Positions 7,030-15,030 of a stretch of 64,000 bases of DNA are shown here, piece after piece. Position 1 is the first letter of the stretch, and each line of letters starts with the position of its first letter. Location: contig NZ_FONG01000014.1 in NCBI RefSeq assembly GCF_900112845.1, positions 62,001 to 126,000 on the forward strand. Direction: 5' to 3'. The notes under the pieces were generated by a model. The model had not been told where the DNA came from, made no database searches, and saw only the letters and a list, made by a program, of their open reading frames with translations. A program made the translations under genes and the position numbers. Source of the stretch: Actinacidiphila alni. GTDB lineage: Bacteria > Actinomycetota > Actinomycetes > Streptomycetales > Streptomycetaceae.

Positions 7030-8328
7030 CTACTTGCCCGAGTCGGTGGACAGCGCGAACCTCTGCAGGTCGGAGAGGACCGTCTTGGGGTCGCTGTGCA
7101 CGGCCTGTCCGATGGTCTTCTTCACCTGGTCGCTGACCGGGCCCCACGAGGTCTTGTTGACCGGGTAGAAGCGGGCCTCGGGCAGCAGGTTGAGGAACTG
7201 CACCAGGTCCTTGTTCGCCGGATTCTTCCGCATCGCCTGGGACGCGGTGATCGTCACCGGCAGCAGACCGTATTCATTGAGGAACTTCAGCGAATTCTGC
7301 TCATTGAACACGTACTGGAGGAATTTGCCGTCGGCTTCCTTGTTGCCGTTCTGCTTGAACGCCATCATCCAGTCGGCGACGCCGAGGGTGTCGGTGGCCG
7401 GGCCGGTCTCGCCGGGCAGCGGGACGACGCCGACGTCGATGCCCGCGGCCTTGGCCTGGGTGAGCAGCGTGGGGTGGCCCATGACCATGCCGGCCTTGCC
7501 CGCCAGGAAGTCGGCGAAGGTGTCGCGGCGGTTGGTCTTGGCCGGGTCGGTCGGGCCGACCAGCTTGGCGTCGACGAGGTTCTTCTTGACCCAGGAGAAC
7601 GCCTGCACATTGGCGTCGGAGTCGAAGGTGTAGCTGCCGACGGTGTCGGTGTAGCCGCCCTGCGCGCCGAGCATCCACATCATGGCCTCGGCCTGTGCCT
7701 CCTCGGTGCCCAGCGGCAGCCCGTAGGGCACCTTGACGCCGTCGGCCTTGAGCTTGACGGCGTCCTCCTTCAGCTCGTCCCAGGTCTCGGGGGCCTTGGT
7801 GATGTCCGCGTTCTTGAAGAGCTTCTTGTTGTAGAAGAACATGCGCGAGCTGGAGACGAAGGGTATGCCGTACTCGGTGCGGTCCACGGACCCGGCGTCG
7901 GCGAGCGACGGGATGAAGTCGGACTGCATGCTGATCGGGAACAGCTCGTCGGCGCTGTAGAGCTGGCTCTTGGCGGCGTAGGCGGCGTAGGACCCGATCT
8001 GCGCGATGTCGGGGGCCTTGTTCTCCTTGACCATCTGGGCGACCTTGTCGTCCACGTGGTCCCAGTCGATGATCTGGACGTCGACCTTGATGTGCGGGTT
8101 GCGCTCCTCGAAGGAGCGGGCGAGGTCGTCCCAGTAGACCTTGGAGCTGTTGTTGGTCTTGGGGTCGCCGTAGTCGGCGGCGACGAAGTGCAGGGTGACG
8201 TCGCTGTTCAGCGGTGAGTTGTTGCCGCACGCCGTGAGGGTCGTGATGGCCAGGGCGGACGCGATGCCGATCGCCGCCAAGCCGTGAAGTCGTCGCCGCT
8301 GCACCGTTCCTACCGCCTTCTTGCACAC
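7030..8328 (-). CDS. Sugar ABC transporter substrate-binding lipoprotein
   Basis: 432-residue extracytoplasmic solute-binding protein (family 1). Signal peptide: basic QRRRLHG, hydrophobic stretch, lipobox LTAC at about residue 34, so it is lipid-anchored outside the membrane. The rest (LARSFEERNPHIKVDVQIIDWD; FLAGKAGMVMGHP) is typical of carbohydrate binders. GTG at 8328 is used; a second GTG at 8304 with AGGA close by is equally possible and keeps the signal peptide. No permease genes are adjacent, so it is an orphan binding protein, or works with permeases elsewhere and an ATPase such as MsiK. Divergent from nagK with a DasR-like half-site region between, suggesting an amino-sugar ligand. 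Confidence 0.9.
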   Translation of the reverse strand: MCKKAVGTVQRRRLHGLAAIGIASALAITTLTACGNNSPLNSDVTLHFVAADYGDPKTNNSSKVYWDDLARSFEERNPHIKVDVQIIDWDHVDDKVAQMVKENKAPDIAQIGSYAAYAAKSQLYSADELFPISMQSDFIPSLADAGSVDRTEYGIPFVSSSRMFFYNKKLFKNADITKAPETWDELKEDAVKLKADGVKVPYGLPLGTEEAQAEAMMWMLGAQGGYTDTVGSYTFDSDANVQAFSWVKKNLVDAKLVGPTDPAKTNRRDTFADFLAGKAGMVMGHPTLLTQAKAAGIDVGVVPLPGETGPATDTLGVADWMMAFKQNGNKEADGKFLQYVFNEQNSLKFLNEYGLLPVTITASQAMRKNPANKDLVQFLNLLPEARFYPVNKTSWGPVSDQVKKTIGQAVHSDPKTVLSDLQRFALSTDSGK

Positions 8329-8376
8329 TTACGCACTACTGCTACGGAAGCGTCGAGTCTTCCCCACACCTTTGCC

Positions 8377-8392
8377 CAAGGTCTACACCATG
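8377..8392. promoter_or_regulatory. Weak DasR-like (dre) site
   Basis: CAAGGTCTACACCATG matches the core of the 16-bp dre consensus (A[C/G]TGGTCTAGACCA[C/G]T) at 10 of 16 positions, with GGTCTA and ACCA intact. It lies 49 bp upstream of the sugar-binding gene start (minus strand). A further half-site AGTGGTCT follows at 8393. Confidence 0.4.
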
Positions 8393-8462
8393 AGTGGTCT
8401 CGCTTGCGCAACGGGTCCCCTGAAAGCCCCCGGAAATACCGTTGCGTGATCTTTCCTCGCCG

Positions 8463-8478
8463 AGTGGACTAGACCTTT
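8463..8478. promoter_or_regulatory. DasR-type (dre) operator in front of nagK
   Basis: AGTGGACTAGACCTTT matches the dre consensus for the GntR-family regulator DasR at 13 of 16 positions. DasR is known to repress nag genes in S. coelicolor and release DNA on binding glucosamine-6-phosphate. The site ends 28 bp before the preferred nagK start and would overlap its promoter, so it should couple nagK-nagA to N-acetylglucosamine supply. Confidence 0.75.
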
Positions 8479-8505
8479 ATGGGTGCGAGACGCGAGACTG
8501 TTCCC

Positions 8506-9438
8506 GTGAGACATGTCATCGCCCTCGATGTGGGCGGCACCGGGATGAAGGCCGCCCTGGTCGCGGCGGACGGCACCCTGCTGCACCAGGCGCGCCGTCC
8601 GACCGGCCGGGAACGCGGCCCCGACGCCGTGGTCGCCGCGATCCTCGACTTCGCCGCCGACCTGCGCGACCACGGCGTCCGCGAGTACGGCGAGCCCGCC
8701 GCCGCGGCCGGTGTCGCCGTCCCCGGCATCGTCGACGACGTCAACGGGATCGCGGTCTACGCGGCGAACCTGAACTGGAAGGACGTCCCGCTGCGGGAGC
8801 TGCTCTCGCGGCGGCTGGACGGTGCTCCGGTGGCGCTCGGCCACGACGTGCGCACCGGGGGCCTGGCCGAGGGCCGGATCGGCGCGGGCAACGGCGCCGA
8901 CCGCTTCCTGTTCATCCCACTGGGCACCGGCATCGCCGGCGCCATCGGCATCGACGGCCGGATCGAGTCGGGCGCGCACGGCTACGCCGGCGAGATCGGC
9001 CACATCGTGGTCCGCCCCGGCGGCCCGGAGTGCGGCTGCGGGCAGCGCGGCTGCCTGGAGGCGCTCGCCTCGGCCGCCGCGGTCTCCCGGGCCTGGGCGG
9101 CCGCCAGCGGCGACCCGGACGCGGACGCCGCCGACTGCGCCAGGGCCGTCGGCACCGGCGACCCGCGGGCGCTCGCGGTCTGGGGCGAGGCGATCAACGC
9201 GCTGGCCGACGGCCTGGTCACCGGTCTCACCCTGCTGGACCCGCGGGTGCTCATCATCGGCGGCGGTCTCGCCGAGGCGGGGGACACGCTCTTCGGGCCG
9301 CTGCGGGCGGCCGTGGAGGCACGCATCACCTTCCAGAAGCTCCCCCTCATCGTCCCCGCCGCGCTGGGGGACACCGCTGGATGCCTGGGCGCGGGCCTGC
9401 TCGCCTGGGATCTACTCTCCGTGGAGGTAACCGCCTGA
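8506..9438 (+). CDS. nagK: N-acetylglucosamine kinase, ROK family
   Basis: 310 residues. ROK-family sugar kinase: ATP motif DVGGTGMKAAL at 8-18, and the zinc site with ECGCGQRGCLE near residue 175 (Cys x3 with an upstream His in EIGHIVV). The catalytic Asp is in GHDVRTGG. Phosphorylates N-acetylglucosamine to GlcNAc-6-P, the substrate of the next gene, with which it overlaps (TGATG). GTG at 8506 (MRHVIAL) is preferred; an in-frame ATG at 8479 abuts the dre operator. ROK kinases also include glucokinases; adjacency to nagA and the dre site favour NagK. Confidence 0.88.
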   Translation: MRHVIALDVGGTGMKAALVAADGTLLHQARRPTGRERGPDAVVAAILDFAADLRDHGVREYGEPAAAAGVAVPGIVDDVNGIAVYAANLNWKDVPLRELLSRRLDGAPVALGHDVRTGGLAEGRIGAGNGADRFLFIPLGTGIAGAIGIDGRIESGAHGYAGEIGHIVVRPGGPECGCGQRGCLEALASAAAVSRAWAAASGDPDADAADCARAVGTGDPRALAVWGEAINALADGLVTGLTLLDPRVLIIGGGLAEAGDTLFGPLRAAVEARITFQKLPLIVPAALGDTAGCLGAGLLAWDLLSVEVTA

Positions 9439-10601
9439 TGGCCCCCGTAACGACAACGCAGCGCACGGTGCTGGCGGGTGCCCGTGTGGTCCTGCCGTCC
9501 GGTGTGGTGGAAGGCGGCCGGCTGACCGTCGAGGGCGCCCGGATCGCGGCGAACGAGGCCGCCGAGCGGGAGTCGACGCTCACCGTGGACCTGGCCGGCC
9601 ACACCGTCGTCCCCGGTTTCGTGGACATCCACAACCACGGCGGCGGCGGCGCGTCCTTCACCTCCGGCACCGCCGACGACATCCTCACCGGTGTGCGCAC
9701 CCACCGCGAGCACGGCACCACCACGGTGGTCGCCTCCACCGTCACCAACGCGCTGGACGTACTGGCCCGGCAGGCGGCGCTGCTGTCGGAGCTGGTGGAG
9801 CAGGGCGACCTGGCCGGGATCCACTACGAGGGCCCGTTCATCTCGCCGTGCCGCAAGGGCGCGCACGACGAGGCGCTGCTGCGCGACCCCGACCCGGCCG
9901 ATGTGCGCAAGCTCGTCGAGGCGGGCCGCGGCGCGGCCCGGATGGTCACCCTGGCGGCCGAACTGCCCGGCGGAATCGATTCCGTCCGGCTGCTGGCCGA
10001 CCTCGGCGTGATCGCGGCGATCGGCCACACCGACGCGACCTACGAGCAGACGCTGGAGGCGGTGGACGCGGGGGCCACCGTGGCCACGCACCTGTTCAAC
10101 GCGATGCCGCCGCTCCAGCACCGCGCGCCCGGCCCGATCGCGGCGCTGCTGGAGGACGAGCGGGTGACCGTCGAGCTGATCAACGACGGTACGCACCTGC
10201 ACCCGGCGGTGCTGGAGCTGGCCTTCGGCAGCGCGGGCGCGGACCGGGTCGCGTTCATCACCGACGCGATGGACGCGGCCGGCTTCGGCGACGGGCACTA
10301 CGACCTGGGCCCGATGAAGGTCGAGGTGCTGGACGGCGTCGCCCGGCTGGTGGAGGGCGGCTCGATCGCCGGCTCCACGCTCACCCTGGACACCGCCTTC
10401 AAGCGGGCGGTGACGCTGGACGGGCTGTCGCTGAACGACGCGGTCAAGGCGATCTCCACCAACCCGGCGCGGCTGCTGGGTCTGGCCGACCGGATCGGCA
10501 CGCTGGAGCCCGGCAAGGACGCGGACCTGGTGGTGCTGGACGCGGCGTACGACCTGGTGGGTGTCATGCGGAAGGGCGAATGGGTGGTCCGGCCGCACTG
10601 A
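9438..10601 (+). CDS. nagA: N-acetylglucosamine-6-phosphate deacetylase
   Basis: 387-residue amidohydrolase converting GlcNAc-6-P to glucosamine-6-P plus acetate. Metal and substrate motifs visible: DIHNHGGGG (about 60-68), HYEGPFISP (metal Glu), GHTDATYEQ, ATHLFNAM, and the catalytic Asp in FITDAMDAAG. Start ATG overlaps the nagK stop (TGATG) and follows GGAGGT, so the pair is one operon under the dre site. A stem-loop at 10689 ends it. Its product is the DasR effector, so the pair feeds its own regulation. Confidence 0.95.
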   Translation: MAPVTTTQRTVLAGARVVLPSGVVEGGRLTVEGARIAANEAAERESTLTVDLAGHTVVPGFVDIHNHGGGGASFTSGTADDILTGVRTHREHGTTTVVASTVTNALDVLARQAALLSELVEQGDLAGIHYEGPFISPCRKGAHDEALLRDPDPADVRKLVEAGRGAARMVTLAAELPGGIDSVRLLADLGVIAAIGHTDATYEQTLEAVDAGATVATHLFNAMPPLQHRAPGPIAALLEDERVTVELINDGTHLHPAVLELAFGSAGADRVAFITDAMDAAGFGDGHYDLGPMKVEVLDGVARLVEGGSIAGSTLTLDTAFKRAVTLDGLSLNDAVKAISTNPARLLGLADRIGTLEPGKDADLVVLDAAYDLVGVMRKGEWVVRPH

Positions 10602-10688
10602 GGCCGCCGGTTTCCCCGGGGGGTTCGTCCGGATTCCGGCCGGTTTTCATCCGGATACCCGTGGGATTCCCGCTAAAAGCTGCGTAAC

Positions 10689-10724
10689 GGCGGTCGGCTC
10701 GCTCTGGGCCGACCGCCGGACTTT
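10689..10724 (+). terminator. Intrinsic terminator after nagA
   Basis: Perfect 10-bp inverted repeat GGCGGTCGGC / GCCGACCGCC, 9-base loop, followed by GGACTTTT. It closes nagKA and ends just before the PfkB promoter. Confidence 0.85.
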
Positions 10725-10739
10725 TGCCAGAATCATCAG

Positions 10740-11696
10740 GTGATCATCACCGTCACGCTGAACGCCGCCCTCGATGTGACCTATCGGGTCCCCTCGCTGC
10801 GCCCGCACACCACCCATCGCGTCACCCACACCGCGGAACGCCCCGGCGGGAAGGGACTCAATGTGGCCCGCGTGCTGGCCACGCTGGGCCTGCCCGCCGT
10901 CGTCACCGGCTTCGTCGGCGGCCCGGTCGGCGGCGAGCTGCGCGAACGGCTCGCCGAGCGGGCCGCCACGTACGACGGGCTGCTGACCGACGCGCTGATG
11001 CCGATCGCCGGCACCACCCGCCGCACGGTCGGCGTCGTGGACGACACGACCGGCGACACCACGATGTTCAACGAGCCGGGGCCGACGGTCACCGCGCGCG
11101 AGTGGGGCGCCTTCCTGGAGCGCTACCGGGAGCTGCTGGCCGACGGGCGGACCTCCGCGGTGGCGCTGTGCGGCAGCCTGCCGCCCGGACTGCCGGTCGG
11201 CGCGTACGCGGAGCTGGTGCGCGAGGCGCGCTCTGCGGGGGTGTTCGTGCTGCTGGACACCAGCGGGGAGCCGCTGCGCCGCGGTCTTGCCGCCCGCCCG
11301 GACCTGATCAAGCCCAACGCGGTCGAGCTGACCGGGCTGACGGGCTTCGCCGAGCCCGCGCGGGCCGCGGGTGACGCCCGGCGGCGCGGCGCCCGCGCGG
11401 TGGCCGCCTCGCTCGGCGAGGAGGGCATGCTGGCGCTGACCGAGGAGGGCGCCTGGCGGGCGCTGCCGCCCGCGCGGCTGGCGGGCAATCCGACCGGCGC
11501 GGGCGACTCCGCGGTGGCCGGGCTGCTGTCCGGGCTCGCGGAGGGCCTGCCGTGGCCGGACCGGCTGGCGCGGGCGGTCGCCCTGTCGGCGGCGACGGTC
11601 GCGGCGCCCGCGGCCGGCGAGTACGACCCCGCGGTCTACGCCGAGCTGCTGGGCCAGGTGAAGGTGGTGCCCGCGGAGCCGGGCGCGGCGGACTGA
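10740..11696 (+). CDS. PfkB-family 1-phosphofructokinase-like hexose kinase
   Basis: 318 residues of the ribokinase/PfkB fold. N-terminal TLNAALDVTY and GGKGLNVARVLATLG (sugar binding) and C-terminal NPTGAGDSAVAGLL with the catalytic Asp and anion hole are present. The LacC/FruK subfamily phosphorylates fructose-1-P, tagatose-6-P or fructose-6-P; no fru PTS genes are adjacent, so the substrate is open. GTG start at 10740 has CAGAAT 7-12 bases upstream and no Shine-Dalgarno, i.e. probably leaderless. Its position after nagKA suggests downstream hexose-phosphate handling, but the terminator between them makes it a separate unit. Confidence 0.87.
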   Translation: MIITVTLNAALDVTYRVPSLRPHTTHRVTHTAERPGGKGLNVARVLATLGLPAVVTGFVGGPVGGELRERLAERAATYDGLLTDALMPIAGTTRRTVGVVDDTTGDTTMFNEPGPTVTAREWGAFLERYRELLADGRTSAVALCGSLPPGLPVGAYAELVREARSAGVFVLLDTSGEPLRRGLAARPDLIKPNAVELTGLTGFAEPARAAGDARRRGARAVAASLGEEGMLALTEEGAWRALPPARLAGNPTGAGDSAVAGLLSGLAEGLPWPDRLARAVALSAATVAAPAAGEYDPAVYAELLGQVKVVPAEPGAAD

Positions 11697-11719
11697 GCGG
11701 CGGCCCGGCAGCCCGGGCC

Positions 11720-12769
11720 TTACTTGGTGACCTGGCCCTGCTTGAGCTGGAACTGGTCCAGGTTGACCGCGCACTGATTGCCCTGCTGGCAGCTGAGCGA
11801 GACGGTGTTGGAGCCCTTGTTCAGGTCGATCCAGGAGTAGGTGTGGTTGTGCCACGCCTTCGCCCAGTCGGTGTAGTCGCCGTAATTGCGCAGGTTGACG
11901 GCGTCGGTGCGCGGCTTGCCGTTGACCGTCAGGGTGAGCGTGGCGTCGTCGCCCGCGTTCCCGTAGTACGTGAACAGGGTGTACTGGCCGTCCTCCGGCA
12001 CGTCCACGGTCCAGGTCACGCTCGCGCCGACCTGCGTCATGTGGTCGACGTACTTGCCGCCCGCCGCGCTCGCGCCCTCGTGCTCGGTGCTGGTCTGCGC
12101 GCCGCCCGCCAGGACGAGCGTGGACGCGTCGGTCAGTTTGGAGTCGAACGGGGTCGGCTCCGCGGAGGCCGACGGCGTCGTCTGGCTGGGCGCGGCCGAC
12201 GTCACCGGCGTGGTCGGCTTGTCGCTGGCCTTGTCCTTGTCGTCGCCCGAGCCGTTGGTCATCGCGAAGGCGATCCCGATGGCGACGGCCGCGACCACCG
12301 CGACGGCGCCGATCAGCAGACCCTTGCGGCCCGGCGCTCCGCCCTGTGGCCCGTCACCGCCCGCGCGCCTGCTGTACGGCGGCCCGGGCGGCTGCTGCCG
12401 GCCGTCGTAGCCCTGCTGCTCGTGGCCGCCCTGGTCGTAGCCGCCCTGCTCGTACCCCTGCCGACCGCCGCCGTACTGCTGCTGCTGGGGCGGGCGGCCG
12501 TACGCCTGCTGCTGGGCCTGCGTCTGCTGCGGCGGGTAGCCGTAGCCGGACGGGGACTGCTGCTGCGGGTAGCCGTAGCCCGAAGGGGACTGCTGCTGGG
12601 GCGGCTGCGGGCGCCGCTCACCGACCCGCTGCACCTGGTGGTGGGAGGTACGCGGCATGCCCGGCTGCTGCCCCGCGGCCGGATCGGCCGGCGCCTCGCC
12701 GTCCTCCGACCGGTAGAGATACGCGAACGGGTCGTCGTTCTCAGGGGTGCCGTCGTTTCCGGCAGTCAT
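11720..12769 (-). CDS. Single-pass membrane protein with extracellular CBM6/35-type domain
   Basis: 349 residues in three parts. Cytoplasmic N-terminus (1-145) is disordered and Gln/Tyr/Gly/Pro-rich, with two QQQSPSGYGYP repeats and GGYDQGGHEQQGYD-type units. A transmembrane helix (about 150-172, LLIGAVAVVAAVAIGIAFA) follows. After a Ser/Thr/Pro linker, residues 205-349 form a jelly-roll like CBM6/CBM35 (VTWTVDVPEDGQYTLFTYY, ending in VNLDQFQL), with C-x6-C near the end that may be a disulfide. It probably presents a sugar-binding domain on the cell surface. Ligand unknown; possibly linked to the carbohydrate genes upstream. Confidence 0.75.
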   Translation of the reverse strand: MTAGNDGTPENDDPFAYLYRSEDGEAPADPAAGQQPGMPRTSHHQVQRVGERRPQPPQQQSPSGYGYPQQQSPSGYGYPPQQTQAQQQAYGRPPQQQQYGGGRQGYEQGGYDQGGHEQQGYDGRQQPPGPPYSRRAGGDGPQGGAPGRKGLLIGAVAVVAAVAIGIAFAMTNGSGDDKDKASDKPTTPVTSAAPSQTTPSASAEPTPFDSKLTDASTLVLAGGAQTSTEHEGASAAGGKYVDHMTQVGASVTWTVDVPEDGQYTLFTYYGNAGDDATLTLTVNGKPRTDAVNLRNYGDYTDWAKAWHNHTYSWIDLNKGSNTVSLSCQQGNQCAVNLDQFQLKQGQVTK

Positions 12770-12953
12770 CCGCTGTCCACTCCCTCACTGCACTGCACTG
12801 CACATACGCTGCACACGCCGTCGCGGCGCCTGTGGTATCCCAGGAACAGTACCGGGCCCGAGTGACACACCGCTCAGACCTTCGACGCTTCGCCAGGTCA
12901 GGACGGTTCCCCTGTGAGCAGGCACACCCCGGCCGACACGTACCGTTAACCCC

Positions 12954-13934
12954 GTGGACGGGCAGTGGCGGGAAGCGTGGGTGCCGTGGCGGGCCGCGAT
13001 GGAGCACGCCCTGTACGGGCCCGGGGGCTTCTTCGTACGGGAGCGGCCCGCGGCGCACTTCCGCACCTCCGCGCACGCCTCGCCGCTGTTCGCCGCCGCC
13101 GTCGCCGAGCTGCTGACCCGGGTCGACGCGGCCCTCGGCCACCCGGCCGAACTGACCTTCACCGACATGGGCGCGGGCCGCGCCGAACTGGCCACTGGGG
13201 TGCTGGCCGCGCTGCCGGCCCCGGTCGCCGCCCGGGTCCGGGTGCACGCCGTGGAGCGCGCGCCGCGGCCTGCCGGGCTCGACCCGCGGATCGTGTGGTG
13301 CGCGGAGCCGCCGCGCGGGGTGCGCGGGCTGCTGCTGGCCAACGAATGGCTGGACAATGTGCCGCTCGACATCGCCGAGACCGACGAGGCGGGCGTGCCG
13401 CGCCAGGTGCTGGTCCGCCCGGCGGACGGCGCGGAGCGGCTCGGCGACCCGGTGACGGGCGCGGACGCCCGCTGGCTCCAGCGGTGGTGGCCGCCGTCCG
13501 CCGAGCCCGGGACCAGGGCGGAGATCGGGCGGACCCGGGACGCCGCGTGGGCGGCGGCGGCCGGCTCCCTGGACGCGGGCCTGGCCGTCGCCGTCGACTA
13601 CGCCCACACCCGGGCCGGCCGGCCGCCGTACGGCACGCTCACCGGCTACCGGGACGGCCGCCAGGTGCCGCCCGTCCCGGACGGCGGCTGCGACCTGACC
13701 GCCCATGTCGCCCTCGACGCCCTCCCGGGCACGGCCCGCACCCAGCGCACCGCCCTGCGCGCCCTGGGCGGCCTCCCCACCCGCCCGCCGCTCTCCCTGG
13801 CCACCACGGACCCGGCCGCCTACGTCCGCGCCCTGGCGGCGACCGGTGAGGCCGCCGAACTGACCGCGCCGGGCGGCCTCGGCGGATTCACCTGGCTGAC
13901 GACGGCGGTGGGCATCGACGACGTGCTCGCCTGA
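12954..13934 (+). CDS. MidA/NDUFAF7-type SAM-dependent methyltransferase
   Basis: 326 residues of the DUF185 family. The SAM motif is FTDMGAGRAELATGVL (about 61-76); N-terminal LYGPGGFFVRERPAAHF and the conserved NEWLDNVP (about 133-140) are family hallmarks. Human NDUFAF7 methylates an arginine of NDUFS2, the counterpart of NuoD. A nuoD paralogue lies 1.1 kb downstream here, so that subunit is a plausible substrate. GTG start with TACCGT 8-13 bases upstream suggests a leaderless mRNA. Family confident, substrate inferred. Confidence 0.83.
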   Translation: MDGQWREAWVPWRAAMEHALYGPGGFFVRERPAAHFRTSAHASPLFAAAVAELLTRVDAALGHPAELTFTDMGAGRAELATGVLAALPAPVAARVRVHAVERAPRPAGLDPRIVWCAEPPRGVRGLLLANEWLDNVPLDIAETDEAGVPRQVLVRPADGAERLGDPVTGADARWLQRWWPPSAEPGTRAEIGRTRDAAWAAAAGSLDAGLAVAVDYAHTRAGRPPYGTLTGYRDGRQVPPVPDGGCDLTAHVALDALPGTARTQRTALRALGGLPTRPPLSLATTDPAAYVRALAATGEAAELTAPGGLGGFTWLTTAVGIDDVLA

Positions 13935-13946
13935 TCCGGCGGGCGC

Positions 13947-14930
13947 TCAGCCCAGCTCCGCCCCCAGTTGTGCCAGGAGCGCCGCCTCCTTCTCCGGGGC
14001 GAGGCCGACCGTCGGGCGGTCGGGGCGCTGGGGGGCTGTACCGCCGATGGAGCCGAGCCAGGACCAGGTGTCGGCGACCGTCTCGCGCACCGGGCGGCAG
14101 GTCAGGCCCGCGGCGAGCGCCTTGGACACGTCGCCCTGGTGGAGGGTGTCGTGCAGCTCGCCCGGCGGCAGCCAGACCGGCAGCTCGGTCCAGGGCGCGA
14201 TCCCGGCGGCCTCGACCGCCTCGGGTGCGGCCCAGCGCAGGACGGCGTCGGAGCCGGTGACCTCGACGCAGGTCTCCAGCAGCTCGCCCATCGTGGTGTG
14301 CCCGGACGCGCTGACGATGTTGTAGGCGCCGCCGAGCCGCCGCTCGATCGCGTCCAGCGCGAAGGCGGCCAGGTCGCGCGCGTCCACGTACTGCAACGGC
14401 AGGTCGCGGGGGCCTGGCGCGAGGACGTCGCCGCCGCGCGCGATCCGGGTCAGCCACCACGGCAGCCGGCCGATGTTCTCGTACGGGCCGAGGATCAGCC
14501 CGGCGCGCAGCAGCAGCGCCCGCTCGCCGAACGCCTCGACGGCCGCCAGTTCGCCGCCGCGCTTGACCGCCGCGTAGTCGTCGCCCTCCGGCTCGACCAC
14601 GGGCGCGTCCTCGGCCGCGTCCGGCGCCGTCGGATACGTGTACACCGACCGAGTGGACACGTACGCGTACGTCTCCACCCGGCCGCGCAGCGCCTTGGCC
14701 GCCGCCTCGACGGCCGCGGGCGCCCCCGACCAGGTGTCGAGCACCGCGTCCCACTCCCCCGCCGCCAGCGCCGCCAGGTCCCCCTCCCGGTCCCCGGCCA
14801 GCACCGTCACCCCGGCCGGCGCCGGGTGCCGCCCGCGGTGAAAGACCGTCACCTCCCAGCCGCGCCGCAGCGCGTCCTCCACCACGGCCCGCCCCACGAA
14901 TTCCGTCCCGCCCAGCACCAGTAGCCTCAT
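13947..14930 (-). CDS. NAD-dependent epimerase/reductase (extended SDR)
   Basis: 327 residues. Rossmann motif GGTEFVGRAVVEDAL at 7-21; RGRHP gives NADP-type specificity (Arg after the second strand). YAYVSTRSVY carries the SDR Ser; the usual YxxxK appears as DDYAAVKRGGE. The C-terminal part resembles the plant/bacterial 'reductase' subfamily acting on nucleotide sugars or isoflavones. ATG 14930 follows GGGAGGGTGGGGGG; longer frames run into the divergent nuoD. Convergent with the methyltransferase 12 bp away. Substrate unknown. Confidence 0.82.
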   Translation of the reverse strand: MRLLVLGGTEFVGRAVVEDALRRGWEVTVFHRGRHPAPAGVTVLAGDREGDLAALAAGEWDAVLDTWSGAPAAVEAAAKALRGRVETYAYVSTRSVYTYPTAPDAAEDAPVVEPEGDDYAAVKRGGELAAVEAFGERALLLRAGLILGPYENIGRLPWWLTRIARGGDVLAPGPRDLPLQYVDARDLAAFALDAIERRLGGAYNIVSASGHTTMGELLETCVEVTGSDAVLRWAAPEAVEAAGIAPWTELPVWLPPGELHDTLHQGDVSKALAAGLTCRPVRETVADTWSWLGSIGGTAPQRPDRPTVGLAPEKEAALLAQLGAELG

Positions 14931-15030
14931 CCCCCCACCCTCCCCCGCCCGGGCGGGCCCGGGAAAGGCGCTCACGCTCTCGGCGAATCCGCTGACGGCG
15001 TAGCGCCGGGGGCCTGAGAGGATGGGCCGT

